From: Echinometra lucunter
Taxonomy: Eukaryota; Echinodermata; Echinoidea; Camarodonta; Echinometridae
Assembly: GCA_029962745.1 (NCBI GenBank)
Contig: CM057157.1
Coordinates: 22,016,916-22,080,915, forward strand
Length of the DNA stretch: 64,000 bases
Direction: 5' to 3'
Shown: in pieces, positions 11,083 to 21,964 of the stretch
Layout of the letters: each line of letters opens with the position of its first letter
Position numbering within the stretch: the first letter of the stretch is position 1
Made by a program: the position numbers and the translations under genes
The notes under the pieces: generated by a model
What the model was told of the DNA's origin: nothing
The model's database searches: none
Seen by the model: the letters and a program-made list of their open reading frames with translations, nothing else

Positions 11083-13089
11083 CAGGGTGTATCAAGAAAA
11101 CGTTACACTTTTGAAAAAAAGATATTAAAAATATATTTCAAAATATTTCAAAGAGTTTTTCATGTTGATAGATGGCCAGTGGACTCATCTATCAAGTGCC
11201 ACTCACAAAACGAATTTTAATTCACGCTTGGCCGAACACTGACTGTTTTGTTCAGAGTGTGAAAATGACTTGCGCCATATTGAAAGAAGAGGGACAATTA
11301 AACCAGCAGTCCAAACAAGTACTTTTATTCAAAGAAATTGCCCTTGCACAGAGTTGCCCGACTGCCTGACAGGTTGACTGACAGATCGATGGTTTGGGTA
11401 TTTTATTTGTCAATGATTTGATCAATCAATAATTGATTGGCTGTTGAATAAATGATTACCTTATTGATTGACTGGTTGATTGACTGACTGGTTGGCTGAA
11501 TGGTTGAATGACTGACTGCATGATGCATTGACTGATTGATCTATCAGTTGATGTATTGATGGGCTGATTGCTGATTGATTTTTGATTGATTGATTGAATG
11601 TTTGAGTAATCTGAAGTGTTATTAATTTGGTACTTCTATTCTTGACTGGATGACTGGCATGTGTCTGTGAGTTGTGAATTGTGTTCTTTAAAGATCTTGA
11701 TGTAATTTTGCACATTAGTTCTCACCCATGCATAAAGCGGTGAAGTCACTAAACTTATAATCGAAAATTGATTCAAGCTTCCTAGACCATCAAAACCTTA
11801 TCATAATTTTATGCAAAAGAGTAATTTGTTTGAATAGGAGTACTTATTCGCACTGCTTGTTTAATAGTCCCTCTTTTAACAGGCGCAACTGACAGATCAA
11901 TCAGTCAATGCATCAGTCAGCAGTGGCGGCACCAGGATTGTTAAAGTGGGGGGCCAAATGGAGGGCAAAAGAAAATGTTGGGGGGCAGGGGCAGTCAATT
12001 TTTTTTTTCGTGTATGGAAAAATCGAGCGTGAAGCGCGAGTTTTAGTTGCCGGCGTAAATCCACTTTGAGGAGGGGGGGGGGGTTAATTGAATTTTTGGA
12101 TTATTTTTTTTTCCTCTTACACACATTTTAATATCAATTTTGTGAGCGAGCGAACCCAAAATAACCGCTTTTTTTGTTTTTTATCGCATTTTCGAATAAA
12201 TATTCTGAAATATGACGAGCGAGCGAGCCAAAAATGGCTACTTTTCTTGTTTTTAATCGCATTTTAGAAAAGAAATTTTAAAATATGATGAGCGAGCGAA
12301 GCGAGCAAACCAAAAATAACCCCTTTTTTGTTTTCAATCGAAGTTTTGAAGAGCGGAAAATGGTATTTTAGAGCACTTCACAGCTTGAATATGATGCTTA
12401 TGACAACATCTACTTATTTACAAATTACTGTATAATTTTTCTTTTCAGTCCCCAAAATTTCGGGGGGGGGGGGGCAAATGCCCCCCATGCCCCCCCCCCT
12501 TGCTGCCGCCACTGTCAGTCAGTCATCCAACCATTCAGCCAGTCAGTCAGTCAGTCGAACAACAAGTCAATAAGGTATTTAATCAACAGTTAATCAATCG
12601 ATTGATCAAATTATTGATAAATAAAATGTTCAAACAATCGATCATTCAACCATTCAGTCATTCATTCAACCATTCAGTCACTCAATCCACCAGTCAATCA
12701 ATAAGGTAATCATTTAATAAACAGCCAATCAATCACTGATTGACAAATAAAATTGATTGACAGATAAAATGCCCAAACAACTGATCAGTCAGTCAACCTG
12801 TCAGGCAGTCGGGCAACTCTAGGGGAAAGAGCAATTTCTTTGAATGGGAGTACTTATTTAGACTCTGGTTTAATTGTCCCTCTTCTTTCAATTTGGTGCA
12901 AGTCATTTTTCAGACTCTGAACAAAAACAGTCAGTGTTCGGCCAAGTATGAAATAAAATTCGTTTTGTTCATGGCACTTGATAGATAAGACCACTGGGCA
13001 TCTATCAACATGAAAAACTCTTCGAAATATTTTGTAATATCTTTTTCCTAATTTTTTCAAAAGTGTAATGTTTTTATTGATACACACTG
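11083..13089. mobile_element. Large foldback element with TA target duplication
   Basis: The termini CAGGGTGTATCAAGAAAA (left) and the complement of TTGATACACACTG (right) form inverted repeats flanked by TA on both sides, as in Tc1/mariner-type elements. The arms extend several hundred bases (for example TTTTTCATGTTGATAGATG against CATCTATCAACATGAAAAA). Towards the centre are TGAT/TGAC/ATTG-rich repeats. A separate hAT-like element is inserted in the middle (11921-12514). No transposase frame is visible, so the element is non-autonomous. Confidence 0.75.
11921..12514. mobile_element. hAT-like MITE nested in the foldback element
   Basis: The termini CAGTGGCGGCACCAGG and the complement of TTGCTGCCGCCACTG are inverted. 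The element is flanked on both sides by the 8 bp duplication TCAGTCAG. Eight-base duplications and CAGTGG-type ends are diagnostic of hAT elements. Its interior carries repeated 'GAGCGAGCGAAGCGAGC' blocks and G/C runs seen in the related copies at 39542, 45101 and 48178. No transposase. Confidence 0.85.
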
Positions 13090-13235
13090 TAGAAGCAAGA
13101 GAATAGATTATGGATGGTCTTTTCAGAACATAAAAGTTTGTGGGATAAATAACTTATTCATTAAAAAAACTTATATTCTAAGGAAATGTTTTAATACCAT
13201 ATTTGGTAAATTTATACCCTCGGTTGATACTGTAC

Positions 13236-13466
13236 CTCTTGTATCTATCCCTTCAGTTGTAGATCTAGTCATGGTGCTAGTTTTCGTTGTAATAGTAGGG
13301 GTAGTGGTACTAGTTTCTGTTGTGACGGTAGGAGTAGTGGTACTGGTTTCCGTTGTGATAGTAGCAGTAGTGGTACTAGTTTCCATTGTGGTGGTAGCAG
13401 GAGTTGTGGTGCTAGTTTCCGTTCTACTTGTAGTGGCAGTAGTTGTCCTAACTGTCGTCACAATTT
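13236..13466 (-). CDS. Thr-rich mucin-like exon
   Basis: A 231 bp exon, phase 1 to 1, with acceptor AATCCTACAG and donor AGAG/GTACAG. About 77 residues, mostly Thr and Ser, built from roughly five repeats of about 12 residues around ETSTTTPT. This would be a heavily O-glycosylated stalk separating the EGF array from the Ig domain. The repeated 36 bp units make copy number likely to vary. The reverse-strand frame in the same place is an artefact of the repeat. Phases join with the EGF exon before (Glu at the junction) and the Ig exon after. Confidence 0.75.
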
Positions 13467-13598
13467 CTGTAGGATTAATAACGATATAGTTGTAACTATA
13501 GAATACAAACATGGTGCTCATGCGCGATGCACATGTATGTATTTTAGACAAGCATTTATTATGCTTGGTTAAGGAATATATATATATATATATATATA

Positions 13599-13843
13599 CT
13601 GAAAGAAATAAAAATGGGAGAATAATAATTGCGTAGCTCCCTCAATGTTCCCCAGAGCTGTCATCCATTTTGAATCAAATGTCGAAAAAAAAATGCCTCC
13701 GCAGGGAATCGAACCCGGGTCACTGGCTTAGAACGCTAATGCCTTAACCACTAGACCACACAGGCGGGCCAGCAGTTAGGCGAACATTAGGGAACATTGA
13801 GGGAGCTACGCAATTATTATTCTCCCATTTTCATTTCTTTCAG
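13599..13843. mobile_element. TIR element enclosing a tRNA-like sequence
   Basis: Inverted ends of about 50 bp: CTGAAAGAAATAAAAATGGG at left and its complement near 13823-13843, continuing through GCGTAGCTCCCTCAATGTTC. Inside, on the minus strand, is a tRNA-like head with box A-like TGGTCTAGTGG and box B-like GGGTTCGATTCC (about 13690-13770). The left flank is a (TA)n run. Non-coding. Confidence 0.7.
13690..13770 (-). other. tRNA-like (pseudo-tRNA/SINE head)
   Basis: The sequence carries TGGTCTAGTGGTTAAGGC (D-arm and A box) and CCGGGTTCGATTCC (T-arm and B box) at normal spacing, similar to a Glu/Asp-type tRNA. I could not form a proper acceptor stem or anticodon stem, so I call it a tRNA-derived sequence, not a working tRNA gene. 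Confidence 0.5.
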
Positions 13844-14162
13844 GGTTTATTATTTACAAGGGAGTTGCCAAAGTTGTTTGCATTTGTCAAATGTCTTTTA
13901 ATATATTGCAAATTAATGGGGAAAACACTCAGGGATGTAATGGTGAAAAATGAGGTAGTGCTCTAGGTTCTAAAATCAGAAAGTAGTATTTTCTTTTCGC
14001 TACAAGTTTTACGATTATTGGCTACGAAATTTTCAGAGAATTCTCATGAAAAAATTTGAAACAATAATCCCTCCATAAAGTCTACTGCACAGGATCTGGT
14101 TAAGACATGAAAACACAGCTAGGAATAATACGCAAAAGGAAACCATTAAATATCTAAGATCA

Positions 14163-14327
<165 letters not shown>

Positions 14328-14543
14328 TCATTATCTGCTTTGATGTTTATCTTTCTTCCTCTTCATCATCCTTTTCCTTTCGCTATACAAGTTTTACGAT
14401 CAATGAAAAAATTACGGTTATTGGAAAAGGGAAATAATAATCCCTTCATAAAGTTTACTGCACAAGATCTGATTTAGACACAAACATGTAAACACAACTA
14501 GGAATAATATACGCCAAAGAAAACCATGGAATATCTAAGGTCA

Positions 14544-14753
<210 letters not shown>

Positions 14754-14957
14754 TTATCTTTCTTCTTTTACATAATCATTTTCTTTTCGCTACAAGTTTT
14801 ACAATTATTGGCTACGAAATATTCAAAGAATTCTCATGAAAAAATTTGGAACAATAATCCCTCCATAAAGTCTACTGCAGAGGATCGGGTTAAGACATGA
14901 AAACACAGCTAGGAGTAATACGCAAAAGAAAACCATTAAATATTTAAGATCAATTAC

Positions 14958-15072
14958 TATCTCACAAGTGTATCGCGTATAACCTGGTGACAGATGCAAA
15001 TGAACGTGTTGACGACATCGGTGCAAGTACCACCATTTTGACATGGTGAACTAACATATTCGCCGCCCCTAT
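14958..15072 (-). pseudogene. Decayed EGF exon (frameshift, lost donor)
   Basis: Homologous to neighbours ([12 protein letters not shown]), but one C is missing from TGTCCACCAGG, causing a frameshift, and one G is missing at the donor (GATAG followed by TAATT). The first cysteine is also replaced (GGEYVSS). The copy-B duplication starts inside this dead exon, at about 15063. Confidence 0.8.
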
Positions 15073-15330
15073 CTGAAGGAAAATTTGGAGATTTAAAACA
15101 ACAACGCATTTCTACTCATTATCTGCTTTGATGTTTATCTTTCTTCCTCTTCATCATCCTTTTCCTTTCGCTATACAAGTTTTACGATCAATGAAAAAAT
15201 TACGGTTATTAGAAAAAGGGAAATAATAATCCCTTCATAAAGTTTACTGCACAAGATCTGATTTAGACACAAACATGTAAACACAACTAGGAATAATACG
15301 CCAAAGAAAACCATTGAATATCTAAGGTCA

Positions 15331-15510
<180 letters not shown>

Positions 15511-15848
15511 TTATTTTCCATATCACAATGTTAAAAAGCAATACAATGTAAATGTATGTACATAATAAAAAATCAAAAGTGAGATGGCTGGATATACCCA
15601 CTCAGCTTTGTTAATGTGACAAAACTGTTCTTCCCTGGGGTCCAGAAAATATGTAACAACAGTTACTGTACATAACATATGACATAACAACAGTTACTGT
15701 ACATGACATATAATAGAATTAAACATAAGAAATAATTGGGCTAAACAATAATGAAAAACAACAAAAAGAATACAAGAGAATACATCTATACCTTAACGCG
15801 ACCCCCCCCCCCCCATCCCCACCCACCCACCTGTCGCTACTATTTCTT

Positions 15849-18800
15849 TTAAAGGTCAGGGCAAGACTGAATTAACTGATTTAAATTTTTATAAAAAGTG
15901 AAAAGGCTATTTGACAATTTTATTGTAGATGGTAGGTTATTATATTCTTGTGATCCTCTATATAAGAACGTTCTTCGACAGCATTCACTCTTGGGTTTGG
16001 GAATTTTAATATTTCCTTGCGATCGGAGAGAATACGAATGATTACAATATTGAAAAGACTCTTCTAAATAAGGTGGGGCTAAGTTATGAAGGGATTTGTA
16101 TACCATTATGTTTAGATGTGATTTACGCCTTGATTTGAGAGACTGCCATCCTAGTTTTATATGAATATCATTGTTTGAAACGTGATTAAACGGATTTATT
16201 TTTAAAATGAGACGTCCGGCCCTGTTTTGTAATTTTTGCAAACGTTCAGTGTGTTTTTTGCTTGCCGAATCATAAACAATATCAGCATAATCAAAAAGTG
16301 GAAGGATAATAGAATTGTAAACTATCTTAAGATTGGATTCTGATATAAAATGTCTAAGACGGGCCAGAAAGCTGACTACCTTACTAATTTTAGTGCACAT
16401 TTCGTCAATGTGTATATTCCATTTTAACTTTGGATCAAGGTACATTCCCAGATATTTAACAGTATTTCGTTGATCAATACGTTTACCAGATATAGTTACA
16501 TTTAAAGTATCACATTTAGATAGCATTTTCCCAGTTCCAAATAACATGCAAATGGTTTTATTAACATTAAGACTTAATTTATTACAACATAACCAGTTAT
16601 GAATTTTACGGAGATCAAAATTTATATTTTTTTCAATAATATCAACATTTCTATGAGAAAAATACAACACTGTATCATCTGCATATAAATGTAATTTGCA
16701 GTTTTTTACTTGTGTTATGAGATCATTTATGTAAATTGTAAATAAAATTGGTCCAAGTATGGAGCCCTGAGGAATTCCATAATTTATATATGATATATTT
16801 GATATTACAGAATCTATTAAAGTACACATCTTCCTATTGTACAAGTAACTTTCGAACCAGTGTAAGGCGTCCGTCGAAACGCCAATTCTTGAGAGTTTTC
16901 TAATAAGTATTGTAGTATCTACGGTGTCAAAAGCTTTTTTCAGGTCGATGAACACAGCACCAGTATAAAAGCCATTATCCATTTCTTTCAACCAATCATC
17001 GGTAACTTTCAATAAAGACGTTACAGTCGAATGCTTTTCTCTGAAGCCCGACTGTTGGGTACAAAGTATATTGTTTTCTTTCATGTAAGATTTCAATTGA
17101 TTACTAACAAGTTTCTCAAGAATTTTCGAAACAGTTGGTAAAATTGATATCGGTCTAAAATTAGAAGGGTCATCTTTGTTACCAGATTTAAATAATGGTA
17201 TTACTTTAGCAGTTTTAAACTGATTAGGAAAAACACAATCTAGTAGTGACTTATTAAAGAGATAAGTTAAAGAAGGAACTATAACAGCAGAAGATAATTT
17301 TAAAAACTGTGCTGTGATTCCATCAATTCCATAAGAAGGTTTGTTTTTCAAGAGATTTATTTCTTTTAAAACAGCTGCCTCTGATAATACTCTAAAATTG
17401 AAAGAAGATACGGCTTGGTACTCTTGATTAGATATGGATTCATTTGTAATAGGAATTGTGGATGCTAAATGATTGCCAACGTTTGCAAAATACTCGTTAA
17501 ATTTTTCACTTTTTTCGAACAAACTTTCACTATCTGTTTGAATTATATTTTTATTACTATTGGTGCGTGGTAATAAAGATGTCAATACTTTCCAGGTGTT
17601 ACCAGAATTTTCTTTTATTTTCAATATCTTTTCCGAATAATATTTTTTTTTTCTTTTCCTTATCTCAAAAGTAACATTATTTCTCAGTTTTCTGTATTCT
17701 TTCATCATTGTTTCATCTTTATTTTTCCAAGCTTTTCGCTTTAATTTATCTCTTTTTCTTATCAATTCAAAAATATATGAATTCATCCATGGAGACTTCT
17801 TATTACTAATTTTCTTGCTCTTGATAGGCATATGCTGGTTAACAACATTCATAAGTAAAGCCTCCCATTTACTGACTGCTTCACTGATACACGTACAATC
17901 AAGAATTTCATGCCAAGGTTGATTACTTAAATCATCTAAATAAGATTCTAAATCAAAACCAGAAAATTTTCTATAATTAATAACTCGAGAAGAATTTTCA
18001 GTCTTTGACTTCCATATTAAATAACTTAAAGAGTGATCACTCATTCCAACATGCAAAACACCATGTGATTTTATTTTCTCAATTGAGTTAGTTAACATAT
18101 GGTCAATGAGTGTCATTGTTTTTGCTGTAATCCTGGTATAATCTGTTGTATTAATTTGCTGTAATGAAAATAAGTTGTGTATATCACTTAAACGTTTTAA
18201 ATCGGACGATCCAGATATTTTCAGTAAATCACAGTTTGTATCTCCCATGACAATAATTGAATAATTAAAAGTATCCAAGAATGATAACAAATTTTCATAT
18301 TGAAGATATAAATTAACATTGCTATTAGGTGGTCTATACCAAGTAAGAAAAATGATTGGATTAGAGAATTTTGGTCGAATAATTAATGGGATGATTTCTA
18401 AGGAATTTACAACATCATATTTAATAAGTTCAAAAGACAAAGAATTACGTATATACACGGCCACTCCGCCACCATTCCTATTTCTGTCTTTTCGAACAAG
18501 GTTAAAATTATCAATATTTAGTTCACTGTCAAAAATAGAATCGTCAAGGAATGTTTCATTTAATGCAAGAAGATGAATATCCTTACTATGTAGAAACAAT
18601 TTGATTTCATCTATATTACGGAGAAGACTCCGGACATTAAGATGAGCAAATTTAAGGCCTTTTCCTTTCAAACAGTCAACATTTAAAGGATTTTGAATAT
18701 TCATTACATGGGTGGAATCATAATCAGATATATCATGAACATTTTGAATATCATTTAAAAAGTCATCATCAGTACCAAAGAAGGGTAAATGGTTAAAAAG

Positions 18801-18971
18801 ACATTTCGAACATTCCCAATTAAAGAAATGGTAAGAAGGATCATTGTAAGTTTTAATACTTATATCAGTGCAACATATATGAACCCACTTTTTGCACTTT
18901 GTGCACTGTAATGCCCTATGGTTATTTTTTACAATTTTAAGGCAACTTACACACGAAAAAGTCCTAACCAT
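15849..18971 (-). CDS. LINE ORF2: zinc finger, endonuclease, reverse transcriptase
   Basis: 1040 residues without interruption. The N-terminus has a PHD-like zinc finger (residues about 7-57: CVSC ... CTKC ... HICC ... CSKC). Next is an APE-type endonuclease (about 105-330) with HLNVRSL, the catalytic-type Glu in ALNETFL, RNRNGGGVAVY, VMGDTNCDL and the terminal GMSDHSL. The reverse transcriptase (about 570-830) has FRPISILP, QQSGFREKHST, FIDLKKAFDTVD, GIPQGSILGP and the catalytic YADD at residues 763-766. A C-terminal region shared by CR1/Jockey-group elements follows (LPLFDYADIVYDSAS, RLQKLQNRAGRLI). It nicks DNA and reverse-transcribes the element's RNA at the target site. The exact clade was not determined. 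Confidence 0.95.
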   Translation of the reverse strand: MVRTFSCVSCLKIVKNNHRALQCTKCKKWVHICCTDISIKTYNDPSYHFFNWECSKCLFNHLPFFGTDDDFLNDIQNVHDISDYDSTHVMNIQNPLNVDCLKGKGLKFAHLNVRSLLRNIDEIKLFLHSKDIHLLALNETFLDDSIFDSELNIDNFNLVRKDRNRNGGGVAVYIRNSLSFELIKYDVVNSLEIIPLIIRPKFSNPIIFLTWYRPPNSNVNLYLQYENLLSFLDTFNYSIIVMGDTNCDLLKISGSSDLKRLSDIHNLFSLQQINTTDYTRITAKTMTLIDHMLTNSIEKIKSHGVLHVGMSDHSLSYLIWKSKTENSSRVINYRKFSGFDLESYLDDLSNQPWHEILDCTCISEAVSKWEALLMNVVNQHMPIKSKKISNKKSPWMNSYIFELIRKRDKLKRKAWKNKDETMMKEYRKLRNNVTFEIRKRKKKYYSEKILKIKENSGNTWKVLTSLLPRTNSNKNIIQTDSESLFEKSEKFNEYFANVGNHLASTIPITNESISNQEYQAVSSFNFRVLSEAAVLKEINLLKNKPSYGIDGITAQFLKLSSAVIVPSLTYLFNKSLLDCVFPNQFKTAKVIPLFKSGNKDDPSNFRPISILPTVSKILEKLVSNQLKSYMKENNILCTQQSGFREKHSTVTSLLKVTDDWLKEMDNGFYTGAVFIDLKKAFDTVDTTILIRKLSRIGVSTDALHWFESYLYNRKMCTLIDSVISNISYINYGIPQGSILGPILFTIYINDLITQVKNCKLHLYADDTVLYFSHRNVDIIEKNINFDLRKIHNWLCCNKLSLNVNKTICMLFGTGKMLSKCDTLNVTISGKRIDQRNTVKYLGMYLDPKLKWNIHIDEMCTKISKVVSFLARLRHFISESNLKIVYNSIILPLFDYADIVYDSASKKHTERLQKLQNRAGRLILKINPFNHVSNNDIHIKLGWQSLKSRRKSHLNIMVYKSLHNLAPPYLEESFQYCNHSYSLRSQGNIKIPKPKSECCRRTFLYRGSQEYNNLPSTIKLSNSLFTFYKNLNQLIQSCPDL

Positions 18972-19130
18972 TTAACAATGCAAATATATATATATCAAAA
19001 GCAAATTTAAAAAACAAAAACAACAACTTACAGGATTATTGGATTTTAATACAATTAAAGAAGAATGCATCAATGCATAAAAAGTCATTGGTCATACTGA
19101 ATTGAGCATGACAATCATTCAGAAAAGGAT

Positions 19131-19952
19131 TTATATCAAGTCCAATTCACTCTCGTCTTTGATGACACGTTTAATAGTCTTTCCTCCACTCGCTGGGAGG
19201 AGAGCTATAATTCGTCCGTCGGAAGTCCAAGCAGCTAGGACTTTTGTCGCAGCCTTAGTCTTTTTCAGAAGCTCTGCATTTTGCTTCGTTAGATCTTCGT
19301 CGATTCCTAGTTTTTTTCCTTTGAGGTTACGACGTTTTGATAGAATGAGATTACGAGTCCGATAGGAGACAAACTTTGCTATTATGACCCGTGGCCTAGT
19401 CAAAGACTTGCTGCTGCGAGTCACTCTAGTTGATTGCGATTCTGACGATTTCTTTGTGCTCAGACGATGAGATCTTTCAATGTCATCCTTGGGTATTGAG
19501 AGATTCAAATTTTCACGAGCAAGTCTGCAGATAAGGTCATCGGTGTCCTCTCCTTCGGATTCGGGGATGCCATAAAAACGTAGACAATTACGCCGACTGT
19601 ATTGTTCTTGGTCATTCGCTGTCCGTTGAAGCATACGAAGAGATTCACGTTGACCGTCGATGGTGTTTGATAGGGAAGCGATCTCTTTGTCCTTAGTTGC
19701 AAGCTTACTTTCGAGGTCCAGTAACCTTCCTTCGCTCTCTTCAATTCTGCCGATGATCTTGTGAAAAGCATCTTCAACGGCTTCACGCACTACTTGGCGA
19801 ATTGTATCGAGAAACTTATCACCATTCATGTAGCTCTTAATTGCATCGTCGGTAATCGATTTGATTTTATTTTGGGTCAAACCTTCTGGCATGTTGATAG
19901 GTAATTGTGAAGTGTAACTGTAAAATAGAAGCTGTTGGACCCTGGGTTTCAA
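19131..19952 (-). CDS. LINE ORF1 nucleic-acid-binding protein
   Basis: 273 residues, or about 253 if the second Met (residue 21, MPEGLTQNK) is used; that Met is the more likely start because the first 20 residues look like leader sequence. A predicted coiled coil at about residues 65-115 (EESEGRLLDLESKLATKDKE) is followed by an RRM-like segment beginning SRRNCLRFYGIPE, then a basic region (SKRRNLKGKKLG). This coiled-coil plus RRM-like layout is that of ORF1 proteins of L1/CR1-type LINEs, which coat the element RNA and act as nucleic-acid chaperones. Confidence 0.85.
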   Translation of the reverse strand: MKPRVQQLLFYSYTSQLPINMPEGLTQNKIKSITDDAIKSYMNGDKFLDTIRQVVREAVEDAFHKIIGRIEESEGRLLDLESKLATKDKEIASLSNTIDGQRESLRMLQRTANDQEQYSRRNCLRFYGIPESEGEDTDDLICRLARENLNLSIPKDDIERSHRLSTKKSSESQSTRVTRSSKSLTRPRVIIAKFVSYRTRNLILSKRRNLKGKKLGIDEDLTKQNAELLKKTKAATKVLAAWTSDGRIIALLPASGGKTIKRVIKDESELDLI

Positions 19953-20834
19953 ATCTGCACAGTGTATAGGCCTTCTGTACGATTAGTGTTGTAACAAGCC
20001 AAGAAAGTTCATCAAAAGTTCATAAAGGTATAGAAGAATGTAGAATACTGGCTCAGGTAAAGCAATGCGTTTTGACGAAAAGTATATAAGATGGCAAGAT
20101 ATGACACGATGATAACAATTCACATTGCGATAAAGCAGTGTAATACTAGTATAGTGAGGAATATCAATAAAGAATGATAACTTTCACTTTGCGATAAATC
20201 AATGTAGTATAATGACGAATATCAATAAAGAGTGAAGTCCAAACTCCAAAGAACGGTGATATATAAATCGGAGACAATCAGATGGTGTAGAATATATTTT
20301 GATGCATTCTCCAAAAATAAAGTATGTCTCGTTAAAGCATGTTGTTAATGAAGTACAAGACGTGAAAGCCGAAGCATAACAAAAATATTTGTCGAAATCA
20401 GAACAATCCACCAAAAGCGTCAATGAAATAGTTTCACTTCACAAAAATACTCCAGATATATTAAAGATGATTATAAAAAACAAAATAAACTATCCTGATC
20501 TCAAGATGCATATCAGGAAAGGTGATTTTCGACGATTTTTAACTCCAAATTCTGACAACTCTTGAATATACGTCTTGCTTGCTTGTAAAAAATGAAATAA
20601 CTCATTTATTATCTTTATATACTTTGATGTTTATCTTTCTTCCTTTACATCATCCTTTTCTTTTCTCTACAAGTTTTACGATTATTGGTTACGAAATATT
20701 CAAAGAATTCTCATGAAAAAAATTGGAACAATAATCCCTCCATAAAGTCTACCGCAGAGGATCTGGTTAAGACATGAAAACACAGCTAGGAATAATACGC
20801 AAAAGAAAACCATTAAATATCTAAGATCAATTAC

Positions 20835-20948
20835 CTATCTCACAAGTGTATCCCGTATAACCTGGCGGACAGCTGCAAATGAATATGTTGACGCTATCGG
20901 TGCAAGTACCATTATTTTGGCATGGCCAACTATCGCATTCGTCGAAAT
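20835..20948 (-). CDS. EGF-like exon (first intact EGF after the propeller)
   Basis: A 114 bp exon, phase 1 to 1, with intact splice sites. [20 protein letters not shown], then [18 protein letters not shown]: six cysteines and a D-x-D-E-C calcium-binding start. It joins in phase to the last propeller exon (24129-24389), giving ...HLFE-DFDEC. Copy-B counterpart: 52419-52532. Confidence 0.9.
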   Translation of the reverse strand: MSTNAIVGHAKIMVLAPIASTYSFAAVRQVIRDTLVR

Positions 20949-21243
20949 CTGAAGGTAAAATTGGATATTTAAAACAGAGAGTAATTAGATTTTTTAAAAC
21001 GCATTTTTACTATTTATCTGCTTTTATGTTTATCTTTCTTCCTCTACATCATCCTTTTCTTTTTGCTCCAAGATTTAAGATTAATGACTGCGAAATAAAA
21101 ATTCTCTTGGAAAATGTGGAACAAACAATCCCTCCAGAAAGTTTACTGCAGAAGACCTGATTTGCCCGCTTTAGGATTAAACATGTAAACCCAACTACGA
21201 AGAATATCCGAAGGAGGACCGCTGGATACCTGAGGTCAATTAC

Positions 21244-21304
21244 CTAGTATCGCACAAGTGAATCCTGCATAACCTGGTGGACAGTTGCAAGTGAACATGT
21301 TGTT
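21244..21304 (-). pseudogene. Truncated EGF exon
   Basis: Only the second half of an EGF module survives ([17 protein letters not shown], with a good donor). Upstream of it the sequence is unrelated and there is no acceptor. The same truncation is in copy B (52827-52887), so it predates the duplication. Confidence 0.8.
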
Positions 21305-21605
21305 GATTGTGCCCCCAATCAACGTCCAAGACAAACCGTAATTCTAAACCAAAGAATTATTGTAAGCACACTACTAGTATAATTATGCTCTACATGGGGG
21401 TCAATCCTGGGAGGGGGTTGGGGGGGATGTGGGGGATATGTCCCCCAATATTTCACGTGGGGAGGGGACTGAGCGTATTATCATCCCCCAATAATTCACC
21501 GTCAAAAATGTCATGATAAAACAATGAATGATAATGATGATGATAGGGATGATTATAATTCTTATGATTACCATTGACATCGTCATCATTTCTCTGCTTT
21601 CAAAA
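21305..21605. other. Low-complexity G-rich and GAT-rich intron sequence
   Basis: Contains G runs (21413-21470) and ATGATGATGATAGGGATGATT-type sequence. Mirrored in copy B at 52888-53188. No gene. Confidence 0.6.
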
Positions 21606-21800
21606 TGCCTGGTAGAGCAATGCATGGTCTTGTAATCTGGTGACCTGGGTTCAAATCCAATTCGATGCGCTAGTGCCCAGGGTAAGGTCTTACCCTCATT
21701 ACGAGATAACTCGGAGAGGACTTAAAGCCTTGGCCATCTGTTTGCATACTTACAAGCCTGCATGCTTTCTTAGTAGTCATGTAAACAAACCAATAACCAA
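21606..21800 (+). repeat. tRNA-derived SINE
   Basis: TGGTAGAGCAATGCATGG (A box-like) and GACCTGGGTTCAAATCC (B box-like) are spaced as in a tRNA. A tRNA-unrelated body follows (GATAACTCGGAGAGGACTTA). The same element is in copy B from about 53189. Ends are approximate. Confidence 0.65.
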
Positions 21801-21964
21801 TAACCAGTTCATAATTTCAGAACGTCGATTTGTGCTGGATTGATTTGGATAAGAAATCCTGCACAATTATATATAACTTCAAATTTGCACCTTTATATCA
21901 TGTTATTCTAGGTGTGCTGGAATTCGTGGATAATACCACAGAGAGCATACCCCAGATAGCAAGC

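Noticed and set aside
11900..12720. CRISPR-like array suggested by short regular TCAGTCAG/TTGATTGA repeats
   Set aside because: Simple degenerate tetranucleotide-type repeats in a eukaryotic foldback element, with no constant repeat and unique spacers.
13271..13489. Val-rich plus-strand open frame, antisense to the Thr-rich exon
   Set aside because: It is the complement of ACT/ACC-rich repeats; no start context, and the minus-strand frame has good splice sites and matching phases.
13690..13770. Functional tRNA gene
   Set aside because: A and B boxes are good, but acceptor and anticodon stems do not pair; treated as tRNA-derived.
18319..19365. Plus-strand open frames across the LINE
   Set aside because: Shadows of ORF1 and ORF2, which are intact on the minus strand.
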